A DNA stretch of 17,321 nucleotides, from positions 1 to 17,321 of the forward strand of contig JBKDZR010000135.1 of assembly GCA_047971485.1 (NCBI GenBank), written 5' to 3'. The notes below the pieces were generated by a model. That model did no database searches, was not told the origin of the DNA, and saw only the letters and a list, made by a program, of their open reading frames with translations. The translations under genes were made by a program, and so were the position numbers. Of this stretch, positions 13,982 through 17,321 are shown piece by piece (the first letter of the stretch is position 1; each line of letters starts with the position of its first letter). The stretch is from JBKDZR01 sp047971485 (GTDB taxonomy: Bacteria; Pseudomonadota; Alphaproteobacteria; Rhodobacterales; Rhodobacteraceae).

Positions 13982-14351
13982 CGCGGGGGTCCTTCCCGGG
14001 CTCATCCTTGGTTTGCCGTTTGCGGGCCATGGCTTGCAGTTGATCGGCCGCCGAGGGCAGGGTGTCCAGACTGCTGCGTTTCATCCGTCTCTCGGCATAG
14101 CGGGCCAGGGCGGCGGTGGTCAGAAACCCGATCAGGGCCAGCACCATGGCCACGTCCAGGAAGACGGGGGTCCCTGATTTTATGGCGAACAGTGCGCAGA
14201 AGGCGACGATGCTGACGGTCATCATGTCCAGCGCGACCACCCGGTCGGCCAAGGTGGGGCCCAGCACCAGGCGCAGAAAGCCAAGGGCAATACCGGCCAT
14301 GATCAGAAACAGGCTGCCTTCGACAGCGTAAAGAAGGATGGCGCCGGTCAT
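13974..14351 (-). CDS. mnhF: Mrp-type Na+/H+ antiporter subunit F
   Basis: MnhF is a small membrane subunit of the Mrp complex. The 125-residue product has three hydrophobic helices within residues 1-85 and the signature LVLGPTLADRVVALDMMTV (28-46), followed by SGTPVFLDVAMVLALIGFL (59-77). The family is usually about 90 residues long. Here a charged tail of about 35 residues (90-125, rich in Arg, Lys, Asp and Gln) is added, which would face the cytoplasm if the usual topology holds. Its ATG overlaps the mnhE stop (ATGA), and mnhG starts within its last codons. Identity is secure; the tail is the only unusual part. Confidence 0.94.
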   Translation of the reverse strand: MTGAILLYAVEGSLFLIMAGIALGFLRLVLGPTLADRVVALDMMTVSIVAFCALFAIKSGTPVFLDVAMVLALIGFLTTAALARYAERRMKRSSLDTLPSAADQLQAMARKRQTKDEPGKDPRDD

Positions 14352-14830
14352 AGGCGGAATACCTCGGCCACGCGATGTTCCATGCCGGCTTTCAGCTCGG
14401 CGGCGGTTTGATCGGGGTTTTCGCCGAACATCGCGTGGACGAACAAGGCGCTGCGATCATCGCTGACATCAAGGCTGAGCGTGCCCGGTGTCAGCGAAAT
14501 GAGGCTGGAAACCATCAGGATTTCAAGGTCGGATTTCACATCGAGGGGCATTTCGACGATGGCCGGTTCCGGCCGGGTGCGCCACGGTGTCAGGACGATG
14601 CGGGCGACCTCGATGCTGCTGACGATCAGTTCCCAGATGAAGAACAGGATCAGTTGCAGGATCCGGAACGAGCGGGTGAAATAATTCGTTGTCACATCGT
14701 AAATCGGGCGGCAGATCCAGAGCACGCCAAAGCCCAGGACATAGCCGGAAACCAGTGTGTAGACGTTGAAATACCCCACCAGGGCCGCCCAGACGAAGGC
14801 CAGGAACAGGTTGACGACAAGCAGGTTCAT
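14348..14830 (-). CDS. mnhE: Mrp-type Na+/H+ antiporter subunit E
   Basis: MnhE is a membrane subunit needed for stable Mrp complex activity. The 160-residue product has hydrophobic N-terminal segments (about 1-40 and 55-75) and a C-terminal soluble part. The diagnostic stretch is ISLTPGTLSLDVSDDRSALF then VHAM (111-134), typical of MnhE. Length agrees with the family. ATG 14830-14828 overlaps the mnhD stop as ATGA, and its own stop overlaps mnhF in the same way, so D, E and F are translationally coupled. Confidence 0.95.
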   Translation of the reverse strand: MNLLVVNLFLAFVWAALVGYFNVYTLVSGYVLGFGVLWICRPIYDVTTNYFTRSFRILQLILFFIWELIVSSIEVARIVLTPWRTRPEPAIVEMPLDVKSDLEILMVSSLISLTPGTLSLDVSDDRSALFVHAMFGENPDQTAAELKAGMEHRVAEVFRL

Positions 14831-16377
14831 TCGACGGCCTCCCTTGGGTCATCATGGCCCGGCGCATCGGCGCTGATCTCTGCCGGATCGGGGGGCAGGA
14901 CCTCGGCGATATAGGCGGTGGGTGACAAAAGCTGTTCGGCCGCCTCTTGCGAGAAGGCGATGAACGGCCCTGGCACCAGCCCGATAACCAAGCTTGCCGC
15001 GCCCAGCACCGCAATCGGGATCAGCATCGGCGCGCGTTTCTCCGGTGTGTCGCCCCAGCCCGGTTCCGTTCCGTCCGGATGCGGGGTCCAGAACATCATG
15101 GCCCACAGACGCATCATTGAAAAGATGGTCAACAGGCCGGCGATCAGAACGGTCGTGGTGATCACCCAAGCCTGAAGGTCCATGCCGGCCTTGACCAGCA
15201 GGAACTTGCCCCAGAACCCTGACAGCGGGGGGAAGCCCCCCAGAGAAAAGGCGGCGATCAGGAACAGTGCCGAGAACAGCGGGGCGTGGTTATACAGACC
15301 GCCCGCTCGCGCCAGTTTGGTTGATCCGGCCAGACGCTCGATCACGCCGGCGCAGAGAAACAGGTTGGCCTTCACCAGCATGTTGTGGATCAGGTAGAGG
15401 ATCGCGCCCGCCATGGCCAAGGGGCTGTTTAGCCCCAGCCCGAGCAGCAGGAAGCCGATGGAACTAACGATCTGAAAGGACAGGACCCGGCGGGCCTCGG
15501 TCTGGGCCAGGGCCCCAAGGGCGCCGACGATCATCGTCAGACCGGCGACCCACAGCAAAACCGTTTCGGTGAAGCCGCCAAAGCCGGGGAAGATCAGCGT
15601 GAAGGTGCGGAACAGCGAATAGACGCCAACCTTTGTCAGCAGGGCCGCGAAGATTGCCGAGACCGTATGGGCCGGGGTGTGGTACGAGGCCGGCAACCAG
15701 GAGAACACCGGAAAGACGGCAGCCTTTACGCCAAAGGCGACTAGGAAGAACATGGCCACTGCCTCAATTGCGGCGGGTCGGTCCGAGGCGGCGACGGCCG
15801 CCCGCAGATCGGCCATGTTCAGCGTGCCGGTCAGGGCATAAAGCAGCCCGATCCCGGCCAGGAACAGTGTCGTCGAGATCAGGTTCAGCGTGACGTATTT
15901 TACCGCCCCGTCGATCTGTTCCGGGCGCCCGCCCAGGATCAACAGCCCAAAGGACGCGATCAGCATCACCTCGAACCAGACATAGAGGTTGAACAGGTCT
16001 CCGGTCAGAAACGCGCCCGTAACCCCGAAGATCAGGACCTGATACAGGCTGTGATAGCCCAGTTCCTCAAGGTCGGGGTCGATTTCGGCCAAGGCATAGA
16101 TCGCGACGCAAAGGCCCAGGAAGGCGGTGACCAAGGCCAGCCCGGCCGACAGCAGATCGGCCACCAGGGTGATGCCGAACGGTGCGGGCCAGCCGCCGAT
16201 CTGGGTGGCGGCTACGCCCAGGGTTCTGATCTGGGCAAAAAGGGCCAGGGCAGCGATCAGCCCGACGCCTGAGCCCAGAACCGATATCCAGGCGCCAAGG
16301 CGGCTCCGGCGGAAGAAATAGCACAGGATTGCGGTGACAACAGGCACCAGCAGGGGGAGGGTTAAAAGCCAACTCAT
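14827..16377 (-). CDS. mnhD: Mrp-type Na+/H+ antiporter subunit D
   Basis: MnhD is one of the two large proton-pathway subunits of the Mrp complex and is homologous to NuoM/NuoN of complex I. The 516-residue product has about 14 hydrophobic helices. Key charged residues of the family are visible: Glu136 in LYVWFEVMLIASFG, Lys218 in AFGVKAAVFPVFSWLP and Lys249 in ALLTKVGVYSLFR, which line the proton channel in homologues. YHTPAHTVSAIFAALLTKV and GGFPPLSGFWGKFLL are further signatures. The C-terminal tail (about 485-516) is acidic and Pro-rich and probably cytoplasmic. The start overlaps the mnhC stop (ATGA). MnhD is told from NuoN/M by its neighbours and by matching length. Confidence 0.96.
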   Translation of the reverse strand: MSWLLTLPLLVPVVTAILCYFFRRSRLGAWISVLGSGVGLIAALALFAQIRTLGVAATQIGGWPAPFGITLVADLLSAGLALVTAFLGLCVAIYALAEIDPDLEELGYHSLYQVLIFGVTGAFLTGDLFNLYVWFEVMLIASFGLLILGGRPEQIDGAVKYVTLNLISTTLFLAGIGLLYALTGTLNMADLRAAVAASDRPAAIEAVAMFFLVAFGVKAAVFPVFSWLPASYHTPAHTVSAIFAALLTKVGVYSLFRTFTLIFPGFGGFTETVLLWVAGLTMIVGALGALAQTEARRVLSFQIVSSIGFLLLGLGLNSPLAMAGAILYLIHNMLVKANLFLCAGVIERLAGSTKLARAGGLYNHAPLFSALFLIAAFSLGGFPPLSGFWGKFLLVKAGMDLQAWVITTTVLIAGLLTIFSMMRLWAMMFWTPHPDGTEPGWGDTPEKRAPMLIPIAVLGAASLVIGLVPGPFIAFSQEAAEQLLSPTAYIAEVLPPDPAEISADAPGHDDPREAVE

Positions 16378-16742
16378 GGATCTTGGGTCTCGCTGGTCGG
16401 TTCGGCCAGTCTCATCTCGTCAGTATTCAGGGTGCCCAGTTGGGTATAGGCGCGCAGGGCCAGGACAAGGGCAAAGGCGAACAGGCCAAAGCCGATGACG
16501 ATGGCCGTCAGCACCAGCGCCTGGGGCAGCGCATTGGCGACGACGCCCGGCGGGGTATAGGCGTGGCTCGGGATCAGTGGCGGTTTGCCCTGGGTCAGGC
16601 GCCCGCTGGCAAAGATCAGCAGGTTCACGGCGTTGGAAATCAGGGTCAGTCCAAAGAGAAACCGCAGCAGGTTGCGGTCCAGCATCAGATAGACCGCCCC
16701 GGCGACCAGCGAACCGACCACGATGGAGATCAGCAGTTCCAT
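16374..16742 (-). CDS. mnhC: Mrp-type Na+/H+ antiporter subunit C
   Basis: MnhC is a small membrane subunit homologous to NuoK of complex I. The 122-residue product starts MELLISIVVGSLVAGAVYLML and has three hydrophobic helices, with RFLFGLTLISNAVNLLIF (27-44) and ALPQALVLTAIVIGFGLF (71-88). Many relatives read DPLPQALVLTAIVI; here Asn replaces that Asp. ATG 16742 is chosen because GAGGAG, in the last codons of mnhB, precedes it at good spacing and it lies 2 bases past the mnhB stop. A longer frame up to 16880 would overlap mnhB deeply with unlikely Arg/Pro-rich sequence. It couples to mnhD through ATGA. Identity is secure. Confidence 0.95.
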   Translation of the reverse strand: MELLISIVVGSLVAGAVYLMLDRNLLRFLFGLTLISNAVNLLIFASGRLTQGKPPLIPSHAYTPPGVVANALPQALVLTAIVIGFGLFAFALVLALRAYTQLGTLNTDEMRLAEPTSETQDP

Positions 16743-16744
16743 CC

Positions 16745-17167
16745 TCAGATCTCCTCTTCCATGGCGAAGACCAGGGTCAGGATCGCGCCCAGCACGACCA
16801 GATAGACCCCGATATCGAACAGCAGCACGGAGGACAGGGGGATCCCGTGGGTTTCCGTGGTGGCGCCGATAAACAGCCATTGGCCGGTGAACAGCGGATC
16901 GCCGAACAGCGCGGACATGACGCCGGCCACCACCGCGATGCCCAGCCCGCTCATGGCGACAATCCGGGGCGGCAGGCGCAGGGCGTTGCGCGCCTGATCC
17001 ACACCGCAGGCGATCGCGTACAGCACGAAACCGGTCGCCGCGATCAGCCCGCCAATAAAGCCGCCCCCCGGTTCGTTATGACCGCGCAGCAGCATGAACA
17101 CGGAAAACACCAGCAACAGCAGCACAAGCAAGCGGGTGGCCGACAGGACGATGATGGATGTCTTCAT
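16745..17167 (-). CDS. mnhB: Mrp-type Na+/H+ antiporter subunit B
   Basis: MnhB is a membrane subunit of the Mrp complex with four hydrophobic segments. The 140-residue product has the diagnostic LLRGHNEPGGGFIGGLIAA (26-44) and SVLLFDIGVYLVVLGAIL near the C-terminus, the standard MnhB features. Its ATG overlaps the mnhA stop (ATGA at 17167-17164), and it ends two bases before mnhC. In some alphaproteobacteria the A and B subunits are fused into one protein (PhaA' type); here they are separate genes, so the operon is of the seven-gene A-to-G kind. Confidence 0.96.
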   Translation of the reverse strand: MKTSIIVLSATRLLVLLLLVFSVFMLLRGHNEPGGGFIGGLIAATGFVLYAIACGVDQARNALRLPPRIVAMSGLGIAVVAGVMSALFGDPLFTGQWLFIGATTETHGIPLSSVLLFDIGVYLVVLGAILTLVFAMEEEI

Positions 17168-17321
17168 GGGCGTTTCCCCCGTCCGCCTTGGCGCAGCAAT
17201 GCCAGGGCCGACAGCGCGGCTACGGCCACCACGGTGATTTCACCGAAGGTATCGAAGGCACGGAAATCGACCAGGATCACGTTGACGATGTTGCGGCCAT
17301 GGGCTTCCAGATAGCTGGAGG
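17164..17321 (-). CDS. mnhA: Mrp-type Na+/H+ antiporter subunit A, C-terminal end only
   Basis: Only the last 52 codons lie in the window; the gene runs off the right edge. The visible sequence includes GRNIVNVILVDFRAFDTFGE and ITVVAVAALSALALLRQGG, the highly conserved C-terminal end of MnhA, homologous to part of the NuoJ-like region. MnhA is the largest subunit and, with MnhD, carries a proton/cation pathway. Its stop overlaps mnhB as ATGA. The reading frame is open to the edge, with no break seen. Confidence 0.93.
   Translation of the reverse strand, partial: SSYLEAHGRNIVNVILVDFRAFDTFGEITVVAVAALSALALLRQGGRGKRP

Noticed and set aside
1..17321. Mobile elements, defence systems, CRISPR arrays, tRNA or rRNA genes
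   Set aside because: Nearly every base is covered by flagellar or antiporter genes with normal overlaps; no transposase, integrase, repeat array or RNA gene signature was seen.

Overview
This window comes from an alphaproteobacterium, most probably a Rhodobacterales (Roseobacter-type) species. This rests on the flagellin-flaF-flbT-DUF1217 block, the compact rod/ring operon with fliQ inside it, the flhA-fliR-flhB order behind a lytic transglycosylase gene, the short FlgA, and a G+C-rich, tightly packed layout. Genus or species cannot be told from sequence alone. The window is ordinary core genome: one large flagellar locus followed by the end of a seven-gene Mrp/Mnh cation/proton antiporter operon. 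No rRNA, tRNA, insertion sequence, prophage, CRISPR array or other mobile element was seen, and no stretch over 300 bases lacks a gene.

Layout. (1) 61-2612, plus strand: flagellin fliC, a strong hairpin, then flaF, flbT and a DUF1217 gene joined by ATGA overlaps. This block makes the filament subunit and the two proteins that control its synthesis and secretion. (2) 2603-3925, minus strand: the export ATPase fliI, converging on and overlapping the DUF1217 gene by 10 bp. (3) 3926-4008: a divergent intergenic region that must drive fliI leftward and the rod operon rightward. (4) 4009-8531, plus strand: flgB-flgC-fliE-fliQ-flgF-flgG-flgA-flgH-fliL, encoding rod, export-gate subunit, L-ring, P-ring chaperone and a stator-associated protein. 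It closes with a canonical intrinsic terminator at 8558-8588. (5) 13607 down to 8600, minus strand: lytic transglycosylase, flhA, fliR, flhB and a small coiled-coil protein, all with overlapping stop/start codons. (6) 17321 down to 13682, minus strand: mnhA (C-terminal end only), mnhB, C, D, E, F and G.

How they work together. FlhA, FlhB, FliR and FliQ are parts of the export gate and FliI is the ATPase that energises it. The gate exports FliE and the rod proteins FlgB/C/F/G through the periplasm, where a lytic transglycosylase probably opens the peptidoglycan. FlgA and FlgH serve the P and L rings, and flagellin is polymerised last. Genes needed for a full flagellum but not seen here include fliP, fliF, fliG, fliM/N, flgI, flgE, flgK/L, fliH and mot genes; they presumably lie outside the window. 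The Mrp complex exports Na+ (or K+) in exchange for protons and is probably a separate unit that merely abuts the flagellar operon.

No clearly new system was found. The points most worth a second look are the NPQH (not NPTH) autocleavage site in FlhB, the unnamed coiled-coil protein coupled to flhB (a possible FliJ equivalent), the perfect hairpin between fliC and flaF, and the DUF1217 protein locked into the flagellin-regulator operon.
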